Shown: positions 1 through 10,077, counted from the first letter of the stretch. The stretch is 32,358 bases of DNA from Ignavibacteria bacterium (GCA_014879675.1 JACSRQ010000036.1:1-32358), one strand, 5' to 3'. Numbers and translations: made by a program. Notes: generated by a model from the sequence alone, not told the origin.

Positions 1-13
1 GTAAATTACTATA

Positions 14-2164
14 ATGAAAACCTTAATTTGTTTCTTGCTGATCTTTATGACTTACTCTGAATTGTATTCGCAAAATTCAGATTGGACTTATCGTAACACA
101 AACCCTCAAAATGATTTTTATGGAATAAAATTTTTCAATCAGAATACCGGTTATGTTATTGGTTCAGGCGGGGTATTACTGAAAAACGTTTCAGGTTCAA
201 ATAACTGGATCAATATACCAACGTACACTACCAGGGATCTTTATGCTTTGTATTTTTTTGATGTAAACTCCGGATACATTGTTGGAGATAGAGGTACTAT
301 ATTATACACCTCTAACGGAGGAACGAACTGGACTTCAATTGTTGCTAATAATAGTTATGCGCTTAGAAGCATAACATTTGTTAATCAAAATACAGGCTTT
401 GCTGCCGGCGATCGCGGCGAGTTATATAAAACTACGAACGGTATCACAGGATGGCTGCAAATAAATGTTACTTCAACGAATCTGAAGCATGTGTACTTTT
501 ACGACCAGTTAACCGGATTTGTATGCGGCGACAGCGGCAAAATACTCAGAACTACGAATTGCGGGATAGACTGGAGTTCGCAGACCATTGGAAATGAAAA
601 CCTGTATAGTGTAGGATTTATCAATTTACTTACAGGCTATATTACAACACGCAACGGTGGAATGAAAACAACAAACAGCGGGAATAACTGGAGTTCATTT
701 ATGTTTGGATACGGCGGACAGGAAAATCGCGTAAAATTCGCAGATGCTAATACCGGATATATGTATGGGATGAACGGGCCCATTTCCAGGACTACAAACG
801 GCGGCACAAACTGGTCTGCTTGGTGTTCTGCCCAGCTATTCTCCGGAAATACCTTTACCGACTTAAGTATTGTAGATTCAAACAATGTCTTTGCCTGCGG
901 TGCCGGAGGATGGATCCTAAAATGTTTTGGCCAACAAATGAACCAGACCGCCACACATCTTGGCGGATCCAAATCACCACTATCCCGGATAAGTTTTACA
1001 AGTTTATCAACCGGCGCAATGATTGGGCAGAGCTCGCTCTTGTTCACCACAAGTAACGGCGGAGATAATTGGAATATTTCGCTTTGCGGAAACAATAGCT
1101 GGTTTGAAGGCTCAAGCTATTTAACGGGGCTGTGGCTCTTTTCGCCAACAAGCTGGTATAGGAAAATATACTCCCCCGGACTTGGAGGATTTTCTTATAC
1201 TTCAATTCATCAGTCAACTGATGGAGGAGTTACCTGGGCGGGGAACAGATCATATGGTACGTATTCTTTGGGTGATGCAGGTATGAATGTTTCTGAAGCT
1301 GGCGGCACTACTTATGTTACTTCATACTCTAATATTCTAAAAAATTCAGGTTCCGGCTGGAGCACTATATACACCGGTTCACCTACTGGCAGTATTTGTT
1401 TCGCAGATGCAAACACCGGATTAGCAGCAATACATCCAACTGGATTTAGAGAAGTACTATTTACTTCAAACGGTGGAGCAAACTGGACAACACACTCAAC
1501 AGGATCTACTAAATATATAGAATCTGTATATCTAAGAACATCAGGACTTGGATTTATTGGCTGTGATTCCGCGTTACTGCTCAGAACAACCAACTTTGGA
1601 CAGAATTTTTCTCAGGTACCGGTACCAAACAATCTGCATGTTCAGAATATCAGGTTTGTTAATGATGTTACAGGTTGGTTCCTGGGAGTTGACCATACAT
1701 ATCCTGGTATGGGCAGACTCTTTGTAAGCAATAATGGCGGTACTTCGTTTCAGCAAATGTTATCGCTGATGAATTTTGATGTGAAGGGTTTTTCATTTGT
1801 TGATCCACTAAATGGTTATGTTTGCGGTGATTCCGGCAAAGTTTTGAAAACAACAAATGGAGGATTGACATTTGTCAGCCACGATCCGGTAATCACACCG
1901 CAAGAGTTTTCACTTTCCCAAAACTATCCCAATCCATTTAATCCAGGTACGAATTTCGGATTTCGGATTGCTGATTTCGGATTGGTGAAGCTTACAATTT
2001 ATGATGCTCTTGGCAAAGAAGTAGCGATCATCGTAAACGAAGAAATGCAACCCGGCATCTATAGTGTTAATTGGGACGCATCCAACTATCCCAGCGGTGT
2101 ATATTTTTATAAGCTTCAAAGCGGCGAGTTTGTAGAATCTAAAAAAATGATCTTAATAAAATGA
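14..2164 (+). CDS. Secreted YCF48/Asp-box-like beta-propeller protein with T9SS sorting domain (paralog 1)
   Basis: 716-residue exported protein. Residues 1-20 form a signal peptide ending in YSQ. The body is a chain of about 14 degenerate repeats of roughly 40-50 residues, pattern F-x-[DN]-x-x-[TS]-G-[YF]-x-x-G...K/R-T-T-N-G-G-x-N-W, typical of YCF48/BNR (Asp-box) beta-propellers; 14 repeats would suit two seven-bladed propellers. From about residue 632 comes a T9SS type A sorting domain (QNYPNPFNP, then [16 protein letters not shown], and KKMILIK at the end). The function is unknown; such proteins are surface-exposed or secreted after T9SS export. It is first of five co-directional paralogs and its stop overlaps the next start by 4 bp (ATGA), so they are probably co-transcribed. 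Repeat 7 is degenerate and repeats 9-10 keep little more than their Asp-box-like ends. The promoter lies outside the window. Confidence 0.9.
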   Translation: MKTLICFLLIFMTYSELYSQNSDWTYRNTNPQNDFYGIKFFNQNTGYVIGSGGVLLKNVSGSNNWINIPTYTTRDLYALYFFDVNSGYIVGDRGTILYTSNGGTNWTSIVANNSYALRSITFVNQNTGFAAGDRGELYKTTNGITGWLQINVTSTNLKHVYFYDQLTGFVCGDSGKILRTTNCGIDWSSQTIGNENLYSVGFINLLTGYITTRNGGMKTTNSGNNWSSFMFGYGGQENRVKFADANTGYMYGMNGPISRTTNGGTNWSAWCSAQLFSGNTFTDLSIVDSNNVFACGAGGWILKCFGQQMNQTATHLGGSKSPLSRISFTSLSTGAMIGQSSLLFTTSNGGDNWNISLCGNNSWFEGSSYLTGLWLFSPTSWYRKIYSPGLGGFSYTSIHQSTDGGVTWAGNRSYGTYSLGDAGMNVSEAGGTTYVTSYSNILKNSGSGWSTIYTGSPTGSICFADANTGLAAIHPTGFREVLFTSNGGANWTTHSTGSTKYIESVYLRTSGLGFIGCDSALLLRTTNFGQNFSQVPVPNNLHVQNIRFVNDVTGWFLGVDHTYPGMGRLFVSNNGGTSFQQMLSLMNFDVKGFSFVDPLNGYVCGDSGKVLKTTNGGLTFVSHDPVITPQEFSLSQNYPNPFNPGTNFGFRIADFGLVKLTIYDALGKEVAIIVNEEMQPGIYSVNWDASNYPSGVYFYKLQSGEFVESKKMILIK
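1952..1984 (+). repeat. TTTCGGA direct-repeat insert inside the T9SS domain of paralog 1
   Basis: Three copies of (A)TTTCGGA separated by TTGCTG, encoding FGFRIADFG, sit between the NYPNPFNP motif and the YDALGKE strand. The same stretch recurs with one base difference at 8932-8964 in paralog 5. The other paralogs have unrelated sequence at this loop. It could be a small intergenic-type repeat captured in frame, or simply a shared loop sequence kept by gene conversion. Confidence 0.55.
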
Positions 2165-4284
2165 AAAAAATTGTGGTCTTATCTTATCTTCTAAGTTTCT
2201 TTTTAGTCACTCATGATCTGACGATATCGCAAACTATAACCCAATATGGATGGCAGTGGCTAAACCCGAAACCTACAGGAAATACTCTTTATAAAGTAAA
2301 ATTTATTGACTCTAATACGGGTTATGCGATTGGCAGAAACAGCACAGTAATAAAAACTACAAATGGCGGCTTAAACTGGCTTTTTTTGCAAACGTACGAT
2401 TCCAGCGGCAACTGGATATATAAAACTATGCATGTTTTTAACAAAGATACTCTCATTATTGCAGGTTACTGGGGAAAAATATATAAAACTGTAAATGGCG
2501 GTGCTAACTGGCAATACATAAATTCCGGGGTGTTAAGTTCACTAAATGATGTATTTTTTCTGAATTCAACAACTGGATACATGACGGGAGAAAGTTACCT
2601 TATTAAATCCACAAATTCTGGTAATTCATGGTTTGTTGTGAATACCGGATATTCCTTCCTTAAGAGCTGCGTGTTTTTTACAGACGAGAACAACGGATTC
2701 GTGATTGGAAGTAAGTTCATGAAAACCACCAATGCAGGTTTGAGCTGGGATACTGCTTCCGGTCCAGGTTTGTCACAGTCAAATGATTTACATTTTTTTA
2801 ACGCGCAAACAGGTTATATAGCCGGTTCTAATCTTCAGTTGACCACTAATGGAGGCCAAAATTGGAGCGAAATACAGGTCAATTCATCGGTGATTAACAA
2901 TCTTCACTTTTTAAATTCTACCAGTGGTTGGCTTGCTGGTCTAAACGGGGTTTTTAAAACGGAAAATGGTGGTTTAAACTGGACTAGTCTTAATTTAAAC
3001 ATGGATGTAACAGATATCAGTTTTGTAAATGGATCTACGGGATATTACTGTAGCTATGCCAGTATTTTCGGCAAAACGACTAATGGCGGTATCAACTGGA
3101 TAAACCAGGGATATAAAATAAACACAGCTGACAATTGCGTGTATTTCTTAAATGAAAACACCGGATATATGGCAGGAGGTACTTTTTATAAAACTATTAA
3201 TGGCGGTTTAAACTGGAATGTGATTTCGTATACAGATGCAAACAGGATTAAATTTTTTAATGAAAATACCGGTTATGTTGCGACAGGCAGCTATTCAGGG
3301 CAGGGAAGTGTAAAAAAAACGACTAATGGCGGAGTTAACTGGATAAATGTTCAAACGACCTATGGAGTATATGATATTCATTTTATAGATGTTAATACAG
3401 GATATGGGGTTGGCGCTTCAAGATCAATTATCAAAACCACTAATGCAGGGCAGACATGGCAATCATTACATTCAGGTTTAGGCTGGTTGCACTCAGTTTT
3501 TTTTGTAGATGTTAGTACAGGCTTCGCAACTGGTTCTTACTCTAGTTGGCCTATTCAGCATTCTTTGGTTCTTAAAACAATTGATGGAGGCGCATCCTGG
3601 TCGGTTCAGGAAACAAGTTGGGGAACGGGTAATTCAGTTTTCTTCGTAAATCATAATACAGGATATATAGCAGCAGGTTATTCCGAAACGCAGGGCTATC
3701 TTTTTAAAACTACAGATTCAGGAAATAACTGGGTATCTCAGGAAATAGGATTTCCGTATAGTCTTTACCAGGTCCAGTTCATAAATGAAAACACAGGTTT
3801 TGCAAGCGGGTCCAAAGGGAAATTCATCAAAACTACTAACGGAGGTCTAAACTGGTTGCAGAGCTATTGCGTAACTGAATCTACTTTGTGGAGTATGCAT
3901 TTTGTAAATCAGAGTACTGGATATTTAAGCGGGTCGGGGGGTGTGCTTCTCAAGACAACTAATGGAGGAGGTCCGCTAGTCGGAGTATCTGAGTATACTA
4001 GTTCCTCAATTCCGAAGGACTTTTATTTGCATCAAAACTATCCCAATCCGTTCAATCCTGTAACTAATATCAAGTTTGATATAAGCGGTTCTTCAGTAGC
4101 ACAGACATTCCTCGCTGTGTATGATATTTTAGGAAGAGAAATTGCAGTTCTGGTGAACCAGGAAATACGCCCCGGAAGCTATTCCGTCAATTGGGACGCA
4201 TCAAACTTCCCAAGCGGTGTATATTTTTATAAGCTTCAAAGCGGCGATTTTGTTGAATCTAAAAAAATGGTGCTAGTTAAATAA
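2161..4284 (+). CDS. Secreted YCF48-like beta-propeller protein with T9SS sorting domain (paralog 2)
   Basis: 707 residues. A hydrophobic signal peptide (about 1-23, ending in ISQ) leads into about 14 clear repeats of the form F-[ILV]-[DN]-x-N-T-G-Y-x-x-G...K-T-T-N-G-G-x-N-W, the most regular of the five paralogs and consistent with two seven-bladed propellers. The T9SS type A domain starts near residue 622 ([15 protein letters not shown]) and ends in KKMVLVK. The start is fixed by the ATGA overlap with paralog 1; 12 bp separate it from paralog 3. The last 80 or so bases are nearly identical to paralogs 3 and 5 although the propellers have diverged. The catalytic or binding role is unknown; YCF48/Hcf136 homology reflects the fold and does not imply photosynthesis. 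Confidence 0.9.
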   Translation: MKKIVVLSYLLSFFLVTHDLTISQTITQYGWQWLNPKPTGNTLYKVKFIDSNTGYAIGRNSTVIKTTNGGLNWLFLQTYDSSGNWIYKTMHVFNKDTLIIAGYWGKIYKTVNGGANWQYINSGVLSSLNDVFFLNSTTGYMTGESYLIKSTNSGNSWFVVNTGYSFLKSCVFFTDENNGFVIGSKFMKTTNAGLSWDTASGPGLSQSNDLHFFNAQTGYIAGSNLQLTTNGGQNWSEIQVNSSVINNLHFLNSTSGWLAGLNGVFKTENGGLNWTSLNLNMDVTDISFVNGSTGYYCSYASIFGKTTNGGINWINQGYKINTADNCVYFLNENTGYMAGGTFYKTINGGLNWNVISYTDANRIKFFNENTGYVATGSYSGQGSVKKTTNGGVNWINVQTTYGVYDIHFIDVNTGYGVGASRSIIKTTNAGQTWQSLHSGLGWLHSVFFVDVSTGFATGSYSSWPIQHSLVLKTIDGGASWSVQETSWGTGNSVFFVNHNTGYIAAGYSETQGYLFKTTDSGNNWVSQEIGFPYSLYQVQFINENTGFASGSKGKFIKTTNGGLNWLQSYCVTESTLWSMHFVNQSTGYLSGSGGVLLKTTNGGGPLVGVSEYTSSSIPKDFYLHQNYPNPFNPVTNIKFDISGSSVAQTFLAVYDILGREIAVLVNQEIRPGSYSVNWDASNFPSGVYFYKLQSGDFVESKKMVLVK

Positions 4285-4296
4285 ATTCTTATACTA

Positions 4297-6495
4297 ATGA
4301 AAAAAATAATTCTAGTTGTGTTTTTATTATGCTATTACACAGCTATAAAAGCTCAGTCATCTGGCTGGTTTTTCGTAAATCCTCAACCAACAAATATGAC
4401 ATTGAATAGTGTCAGATTCTTAAGTCAGAATGCTGTCTTAGCAATTGGATATAACGGCACATTATTAAAATCCACAGATGGGGGATTCAACTGGAGCAAT
4501 CCATTGTCAACTTCGGCAGTAACCGGTTTAGAAAAACTGCAATATTTTGATATGGTATTCTTTGACCAAAATACAGGGTTTATATTGGGAGATAATACCG
4601 GCGGCGTTTCAAAACTTTTTAAAAGTACAAATTCAGGGTCTAAATGGACTTTAGTTTATGATTTTACCGGTATAGCCCGTGCGATGGATTTTGTTGATCA
4701 AAATACCGGATGGGTAGGAAACGGAGTCCAAATTCAAAGAACAACAAACGGAGGACTTAGCTGGCAAAACGCGTCCGGCACATTTCCTTCCGGTATACTG
4801 AGTGTCACATTTCTTGACCAAATGACAGGGTTTGCGACAGCATCAGATAAAATTTTCAGATCAACAGATGCCGGCCTAACCTGGCTTCTTCTCAATTCAC
4901 AGGCAGGCGGTAACGTTAATGATCTTCACTTTGTAAATTCTCAAACGGGATTTGCAGTCGGCGGAGCCTCAAATAGTGTAATACAGAAAACAACAAATGC
5001 AGGTTCTACCTGGACAACAAAGTTATTAAGTAATCTTACGGGTCAATTAAGCTCTGTTTGTTTTTCAATTGGCCAAACAGGATTTGCAGCGGGGGGAGGG
5101 TTTGATAGTCCACCGGGAGCAATATTCAGAACAACCAATGAAGGGGAAAACTGGAGCCAAATACCTATTACAACGGCCTTTCATTTGAATTCTATTAGCT
5201 CTATCGGGAATAATTGTGTGGTTGTAGGTTACGGGGGAAAAATTGGCCTATCTACAGATCATGGATTGACTTGGTCAATTCCCGAATCCTATTTGCAGCA
5301 AAAGCTTACTTTCAATCCCTTAAGTTTTATTGACGAAAATACCGGCTGGCTTTCAATATCAGGTTATACAGGGCAAGTACCCATATACAAGTCTACAAAC
5401 GGAGGACTTAACTGGGAAAGCATCTATATGACATCGCCAACTCCCAACTGGATGCAGTTCTTAAACTCCAGCACCGGGTACTATAAAAGCGGGAATACAT
5501 TGTATAAGTCTACAAACAGCGGATACAATTGGGCACAAACTACTTCGCTTAACATTACAGTTAGTTCAATTATTTTCTCAGACGCAAATTCCGGCTATGC
5601 CTGCGGATATACATCCACGCCGTACCGGCCCAGGCTTATTAAAACAGTAAATGGCGGATCTACATGGGATACTATTCATGTTATAGCTGAGATATCGGCA
5701 GTTACATCTTTTAGTTTCCTCAATTCAAATACCGGATGGGTAAGTGCAGCTTACGCAGTTTATCCCATGGGTACTAATAGTAAAATTTACAAAACTACAG
5801 ATGGTGGTGCAAACTGGTTTTTTCAGAGAATTGATACGAATGCCTCACACAAAAAGATCAGTTTTATAAATGAACTAACAGGATGGGCTGCAGTTACCGC
5901 TTTTAACACATCATCAAGCAGTTTGATAAAAACGACTGATGGAGGCAATAGCTGGTTTAATCTTCCCTTGAGTATTTTATGGGGAATGTTTCAGTTTATT
6001 GACCCTAATACCGGATGGGCGCAAGATGTAACGGGTTCAGTGTTCAAAACAACAAACGGGGGACTGAATTGGTATGCTCAGGTTGATATTGGTTTAGCAG
6101 GCTTTGAAAACATGCAGTTCATTAATTCAAATACAGGATGGATTGTTGGTAGCGGGGGGCTAATTGCAAAGACAACAAATGGTGGAGAATTGGTTAGTGT
6201 TAATAATGTATCAATTGAGATACCCCAAAAATTCTCAATATCTCAAAATTACCCAAATCCGTTCAATCCGGTTACAAATATAAAATTCGATATAAGCGGT
6301 TCTTCAGTTGCACAGACATTCCTCGCTGTGTATGATATCCTCGGGCGTGAAATTGCCATACTTGTAAACGCAAATCTCAAACCCGGCAGCTACAATGTTG
6401 ATTGGGACGCCTCAAACTTCCCAAGCGGGGTATATTTTTACAAGCTTCAAAGCGGCGATTTTGTTGAATCTAAAAAAATGGTGCTAATAAAATAA
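4297..6495 (+). CDS. Secreted YCF48-like beta-propeller protein with T9SS sorting domain (paralog 3)
   Basis: 732 residues. Signal peptide about 1-19 (ending in KAQ), about 14 YCF48/Asp-box repeats (examples: [20 protein letters not shown] and [18 protein letters not shown]), then a T9SS type A domain from about residue 648 to the KKMVLIK end. The domain shares the loop [20 protein letters not shown] with paralog 2 and only with it, so the two sorting domains are sisters or have been homogenised. It lies 12 bp after paralog 2 and 25 bp before the chosen start of paralog 4, which fits one transcript. The role is unknown; a surface-exposed binding protein is the most economical guess. Confidence 0.9.
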   Translation: MKKIILVVFLLCYYTAIKAQSSGWFFVNPQPTNMTLNSVRFLSQNAVLAIGYNGTLLKSTDGGFNWSNPLSTSAVTGLEKLQYFDMVFFDQNTGFILGDNTGGVSKLFKSTNSGSKWTLVYDFTGIARAMDFVDQNTGWVGNGVQIQRTTNGGLSWQNASGTFPSGILSVTFLDQMTGFATASDKIFRSTDAGLTWLLLNSQAGGNVNDLHFVNSQTGFAVGGASNSVIQKTTNAGSTWTTKLLSNLTGQLSSVCFSIGQTGFAAGGGFDSPPGAIFRTTNEGENWSQIPITTAFHLNSISSIGNNCVVVGYGGKIGLSTDHGLTWSIPESYLQQKLTFNPLSFIDENTGWLSISGYTGQVPIYKSTNGGLNWESIYMTSPTPNWMQFLNSSTGYYKSGNTLYKSTNSGYNWAQTTSLNITVSSIIFSDANSGYACGYTSTPYRPRLIKTVNGGSTWDTIHVIAEISAVTSFSFLNSNTGWVSAAYAVYPMGTNSKIYKTTDGGANWFFQRIDTNASHKKISFINELTGWAAVTAFNTSSSSLIKTTDGGNSWFNLPLSILWGMFQFIDPNTGWAQDVTGSVFKTTNGGLNWYAQVDIGLAGFENMQFINSNTGWIVGSGGLIAKTTNGGELVSVNNVSIEIPQKFSISQNYPNPFNPVTNIKFDISGSSVAQTFLAVYDILGREIAILVNANLKPGSYNVDWDASNFPSGVYFYKLQSGDFVESKKMVLIK

Positions 6496-6520
6496 CTTCT
6501 TGCATAAAAAGGGGGTCGCA

Positions 6521-7849
6521 ATGAAAAATACGATTTTCATAATCATCTTCTTCGCAACGCAGAACTTTTTAGCCCAGACTTCCTGGATCGAACAGAATTC
6601 AGGCGTTACTGTACCTCTCAATTCTGTTTTCACCTCTAATTGGTCTCAAGCGGCGTGGATATGCGGAAACAATGGCACAGTTTTAAGAACTACTGATTCC
6701 GGTACAAACTGGATAAATGTAAGCGGAAATGGAATTCCATCGAACGTTGTTCTTAACACGATCTCGGATTGTGCTAACTATCCTGAGTATGCAATTACAG
6801 CCGGCGTAAGATCGGATACTGCAATTGCTTATCTAACCACAAACAGCGGGGCTTCATGGCAGGTGGTTTTGAGACAGTATGGCGGTTATATTAATGGTGT
6901 GGGACTTTCTTATTCAAGGGGCTTTATTATCGGCAATCCGGTTGGCGGCAGATGGACGATTTATAAAACTACAAATAACGGATTGAATTGGGATTCGACT
7001 GGAATGTACCTTCCTCAGAACAACTCCGAAACCGGATTCAATAATTCCTTTTTTATCAATTTCTATGATGTTGTTTTCGGAACAAATAACAACAGGATAT
7101 ACTCCTCTTCGAACAGCGGGGCAAACTGGGTATTTAAAACTACTGCAGGTTCAATGAATTCTTCGGTGCTTTCATCTGTTATGTTCGGAACCGCTACCCC
7201 TTTTTCCGGGTACATAGGCGGCAGTCAAAAAATTCTCTATACAACCAACGGCGGCAATAATTGGATCCAGGATAGCACATTGCCCGGGAATGGCAATATA
7301 GTCGGTATCTTCCCGCAGCCGCTTCCGGTCGATCTGGGATATTACAATTTAATAGTAACGCGTGGTGATAACAAAATATACATGCAGTATGCCTATAGTT
7401 CCGGGTGGACACTCCAATATACTTCACCGGCAGGAAATTACAGGCATATATCAAACAGACTGCCATATGGTGTTTGGGCAGTAAGGGATAATGGCGGGAT
7501 ATCATATTGCGGCTGCATGCTCGGAAGTGTATCGCAAAATGAAGGATATATTCCTGAAACATATTCACTCTCCCAAAACTATCCAAACCCATTCAACCCC
7601 GTAACGAATATAAAATTCCAAATTCCCCTCTCGAGAGGGGTGTCCGCCGAAGGTGGACGGGGTGTGTCTGTTAGACTCACGGTGTATGACTTACTTGGCA
7701 GGGAAGTACAAACTCTCATAAACCAGCAAATGCAGCCGGGCAGCTACAATGTTGATTGGGACGCATCAAACTATCCAAGCGGAGTTTATTTCTATAAACT
7801 GGAATCGATTGACTTTAAAGAAACCAAAAGGATGGTCTTAGCAAAATGA
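6521..7849 (+). CDS. Secreted single-propeller YCF48-like protein with T9SS domain carrying a palindromic insert (paralog 4)
   Basis: 442 residues from the ATG at 6521, chosen over an in-frame TTG at 6500 because it gives a normal signal peptide (MKNTIFIIIFFATQNFLAQ) and has a purine-rich GGGGG at 6511-6515. About seven repeats follow, several degenerate, consistent with one seven-bladed propeller. The T9SS type A domain begins near residue 350 ([16 protein letters not shown]) and ends in KRMVLAK. Between the first strands, residues 368-384 (IPLSRGVSAEGGRGVSV) are encoded by a palindromic element found again four times at 30.5-31.0 kb. This makes the domain about 10 residues longer than those of its paralogs without breaking the frame. 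The stop overlaps the next ATG by 4 bp. Confidence 0.9.
   Translation: MKNTIFIIIFFATQNFLAQTSWIEQNSGVTVPLNSVFTSNWSQAAWICGNNGTVLRTTDSGTNWINVSGNGIPSNVVLNTISDCANYPEYAITAGVRSDTAIAYLTTNSGASWQVVLRQYGGYINGVGLSYSRGFIIGNPVGGRWTIYKTTNNGLNWDSTGMYLPQNNSETGFNNSFFINFYDVVFGTNNNRIYSSSNSGANWVFKTTAGSMNSSVLSSVMFGTATPFSGYIGGSQKILYTTNGGNNWIQDSTLPGNGNIVGIFPQPLPVDLGYYNLIVTRGDNKIYMQYAYSSGWTLQYTSPAGNYRHISNRLPYGVWAVRDNGGISYCGCMLGSVSQNEGYIPETYSLSQNYPNPFNPVTNIKFQIPLSRGVSAEGGRGVSVRLTVYDLLGREVQTLINQQMQPGSYNVDWDASNYPSGVYFYKLESIDFKETKRMVLAK
7621..7674 (-). repeat. In-frame copy of the two-hairpin palindromic element
   Basis: Read on the minus strand this is ACACACCCC, then an inner hairpin (GTCC-arm and GGAC-arm with a 3-nt loop, 7 bp including one wobble), then ACCCC and a perfect 16-bp palindrome CCCCTCTCGAGAGGGG followed by AATT. 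The same outer modules flank different inner hairpins at 30542-30590, 30629-30683 and 30918-30966; 30850-30878 is a shortened copy. Here it lies wholly inside the coding sequence of the fourth propeller gene and is translated without stop or frameshift. Confidence 0.85.
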
Positions 7850-9144
7850 AAAAAATATGCTTTATTTTGCTTCTATGTATCATTGTTTTTCTAAATGAAA
7901 ATTTGATCTCGCAAGGTGGATGGGTAATTCAAACCACACCTGTTACTGATGACATATACGCCATTCAATTTGTTAATCTTTACACAGGTTATGCAGCAGG
8001 TGAAAACGGCAGAATTGTTAAGTCCACAAACGGTGGTATAACTTGGTTTTCAATTGGGTCCGGTTTAACAAGCCAGTTTTTATCGGTCATTAGATTTTTT
8101 GATGCAAATACAGGCTATGTTTCCGGCAACTGGAGTGGCAGTGTCACAAATAATTTCTTTAAAACTACAAATGGTGGCTTAAACTGGACTTTGATCGGTT
8201 CATTATCACCTGACCGAATGCAGTTTATTGATCTTAATCTAGGCTGGGGAATTGTAAACCAGAGTTTAGGAAAAACAACTAGTGGCGGAGTTCAATGGTC
8301 ATTTAGTACATTTGACCCTGTATGTCCTAATTGCAGCATGAATGATATCTATTTCCATAATGAAAATACCGGCTATACATCAGGTGACTATTGGAATTCC
8401 GCGCAAAATATGGGTTATATGTTTTTGTTTAAAACAACCAATGCCGGTGGTAACTGGAATCAGAAATTTGTTTATCAATCCAATGTGAATCCATACGCTC
8501 CGCAGCTTGGGCATATGTTTTTTCCTGATAACCAAATGCAGATTGGCTATGCACTTGGTTCGTTTGAAATTTATGCAGGTCTCTACAAAACAACCAATGG
8601 CGGAGAAAACTGGAGTCTTAAAAAGCAATTTCCCATTCAGGCAAATTACCAGTGGTTTACAAGTGCTGATACCGGTTGGGTTACCAGTACTCAAGGAAGA
8701 GTAATGTTTACTTCAGACGGAGGCAGTAATTTCTTTACTTATACCAATGGTATTAACTCTGAACTGAATAGAATTTTCTTTTTAAATGACTCAGTTGGAT
8801 GGATTGCCTGCAATGATGGAATAATTCTTGCAAGAAATGCCGGGATAAATGGTATCCATCCGGTTAGTTTCAATTACCCGTCCGAATTCATTCTCTTCCA
8901 AAATTATCCTAACCCGTTCAATCCCGTAACGAATTTCGGATTTCGGATTGCTGATTTCGGAATGGTGAAGCTAACAATATATGATGCTCTTGGCAAAGAA
9001 ATCGCAAGTGTTGTAAATGAAGAATTACAGCCCGGCAGCTACAATGTTGATTGGGACGCATCAAACTATCCAAGCGGTGTATATTTTTATAAGCTTCAAA
9101 GCGGCGATTTTGTTGAATCTAAAAAAATGGTTTTGATAAAATAA
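7846..9144 (+). CDS. Secreted single-propeller YCF48-like protein with T9SS sorting domain (paralog 5)
   Basis: 432 residues. Signal peptide about 1-23 (ending in ISQ), then seven recognisable repeats, from TGYAAGENGRIVKSTNGG to VGWIACNDGIILARNAG, as expected for one seven-bladed propeller. The T9SS type A domain starts near residue 349 ([16 protein letters not shown]) and ends in KKMVLIK. Its loop FGFRIADFG is the one found in paralog 1, 7 kb away, not that of its immediate neighbours. The start is set by a 4-bp ATGA overlap with paralog 4. It ends the propeller array; the next gene follows after 31 bp. Function unknown. Confidence 0.9.
   Translation: MKKICFILLLCIIVFLNENLISQGGWVIQTTPVTDDIYAIQFVNLYTGYAAGENGRIVKSTNGGITWFSIGSGLTSQFLSVIRFFDANTGYVSGNWSGSVTNNFFKTTNGGLNWTLIGSLSPDRMQFIDLNLGWGIVNQSLGKTTSGGVQWSFSTFDPVCPNCSMNDIYFHNENTGYTSGDYWNSAQNMGYMFLFKTTNAGGNWNQKFVYQSNVNPYAPQLGHMFFPDNQMQIGYALGSFEIYAGLYKTTNGGENWSLKKQFPIQANYQWFTSADTGWVTSTQGRVMFTSDGGSNFFTYTNGINSELNRIFFLNDSVGWIACNDGIILARNAGINGIHPVSFNYPSEFILFQNYPNPFNPVTNFGFRIADFGMVKLTIYDALGKEIASVVNEELQPGSYNVDWDASNYPSGVYFYKLQSGDFVESKKMVLIK
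8932..8964 (+). repeat. TTTCGGA direct-repeat insert inside the T9SS domain of paralog 5
   Basis: Same sequence as 1952-1984 with one substitution, at the same place in the sorting domain (between the PNPFNP motif and YDALGKE). It consists of three (A)TTTCGGA units around TTGCTG. Confidence 0.55.
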
Positions 9145-9175
9145 AGTTATCATCCGAATATATTTATTCACAACA

Positions 9176-9658
9176 ATGAAAATACTACTATCTATACTGT
9201 TCGTTTCAATTGTTATGATATGCTGCGGGGAGTTAACTCTTTCGCAGGAAACTGAGCTTGAAGGCACCTGGGTTAAAATAAAACCCGATACTCCGCTTGG
9301 TGGATTCAGCATCAAATTCACTTTCTCCGGCGACAATTTCTTCATGAGAAAAGGAGTGTATGTGGATTACATAGATTCTAAAGATACATGTAGGAAAAAC
9401 AGGGGATGGGTCGATTTCGCTGCCGGTAAGCTCAAAGCTGAAAGCGGGGAAGCATTACTATATGGTATGTGGACCGATAGCACTTACATCAATAAACAGG
9501 TCTATGGATGTTCAAGCCTGGGTGAATTTCAGGCGTTCTACTATTATAGCTTGAGAAATGATACTCTTATCTTCAATGTTAACGAAGCGGTCTTTGATGA
9601 ATCGAAAAAGTATCCGCATGTTTACGATATGCTGGTATTTGTTCGGAGCGAAAAATAA
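9176..9658 (+). CDS. Small exported lipocalin-like hypothetical protein
   Basis: 160 residues. A hydrophobic N-terminus (about 1-24, ending in LSQ) indicates export; a CC pair at 17-18 leaves lipoprotein processing possible but no good lipobox is seen. The mature part begins ETELEGTWVKIKP and continues with alternating beta-strand-like segments (FSIKFTFSGDNFFMRKG, GKLKAESGEALLYGMW, LRNDTLIFNV), resembling small lipocalin-like proteins that open with a GTW motif. No catalytic motif is visible. It lies 31 bp after the propeller array and just before a strong terminator, so it is probably the last gene of that transcript. The fold assignment is by eye. Confidence 0.75.
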   Translation: MKILLSILFVSIVMICCGELTLSQETELEGTWVKIKPDTPLGGFSIKFTFSGDNFFMRKGVYVDYIDSKDTCRKNRGWVDFAAGKLKAESGEALLYGMWTDSTYINKQVYGCSSLGEFQAFYYYSLRNDTLIFNVNEAVFDESKKYPHVYDMLVFVRSEK

Positions 9659-9680
9659 TTAATTTGATGTTACACACATA

Positions 9681-9706
9681 AAAAAAGCCCGCAAGCGGGC
9701 TTTTTT
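9681..9706. terminator. Bidirectional rho-independent terminator between convergent genes
   Basis: GCCCGC and GCGGGC arms around a 2-nt AA loop are flanked by six A on the left and six T on the right, giving a 12-bp stem with a T-tract on either strand. It lies 22 bp after the plus-strand stop at 9658 and 14 bp from the minus-strand stop at 9721, so it can serve both genes. Confidence 0.92.
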
Positions 9707-9720
9707 GCTACACGGAATCT

Positions 9721-10077
9721 CTATTTCGAAAATGCCACAAATACCGAATCACTTCCGCCGCACTCAAGCTTCTGCTTGGTTACATAGTTTATCGATTTTG
9801 GGTCAATGTAATCCGGATCCTGGTAATCAACCTTAACTTTGATCCTCTTGCCGGCATCATTTGCCAGGCTCACAGTGTATGTTTTGCTTTTGCCTACCAG
9901 CAGATTTCCCGAAGGAAAACCATCGATCGTCACGTTGATCTCAAACAGCGAGTTATTTGAGATATAGAGGAACGCATCGCAGCCTGCTTTATCAGCCGAA
10001 GCATTTCCCGGTGAAAACATCAGGCTGCCAATAACAACCACAGCCAGCATCATGATATTTCTAATTGTCTTTTTCAT
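9721..10077 (-). CDS. Small exported hypothetical protein
   Basis: 118 residues with a clear signal peptide (about 1-28, ending in ASA). The mature part is about 90 residues with two cysteines (one near the start of the mature chain, one in ECGG near the end) that could form a disulfide. It shows beta-sandwich-like alternation (LYISNNSLFEINVTIDG, SKTYTVSLAND, RIKVKVDYQD). I do not recognise the family. It is convergent with the preceding gene and shares its terminator. The 130-bp gap to feoB suggests its own promoter, but no convincing consensus was found upstream. Confidence 0.75.
   Translation of the reverse strand: MKKTIRNIMMLAVVVIGSLMFSPGNASADKAGCDAFLYISNNSLFEINVTIDGFPSGNLLVGKSKTYTVSLANDAGKRIKVKVDYQDPDYIDPKSINYVTKQKLECGGSDSVFVAFSK

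Noticed and set aside
637-1095. Minus-strand open frame of 152 codons and other long opposite-strand frames within the propeller genes
   Set aside because: They mirror genes with clear signal peptides, repeats and sorting domains; their translations have no domain-like composition.
14-6495. Sialidase or photosystem II assembly function for the propeller proteins
   Set aside because: Asp-box and YCF48 repeats show the fold only; no sialidase catalytic residues and no photosynthesis genes are present.
14-9144. Diversity-generating retroelement target or template in the propeller array
   Set aside because: No reverse transcriptase and no template repeat with adenine-specific differences was seen; differences among paralogs are of ordinary type.
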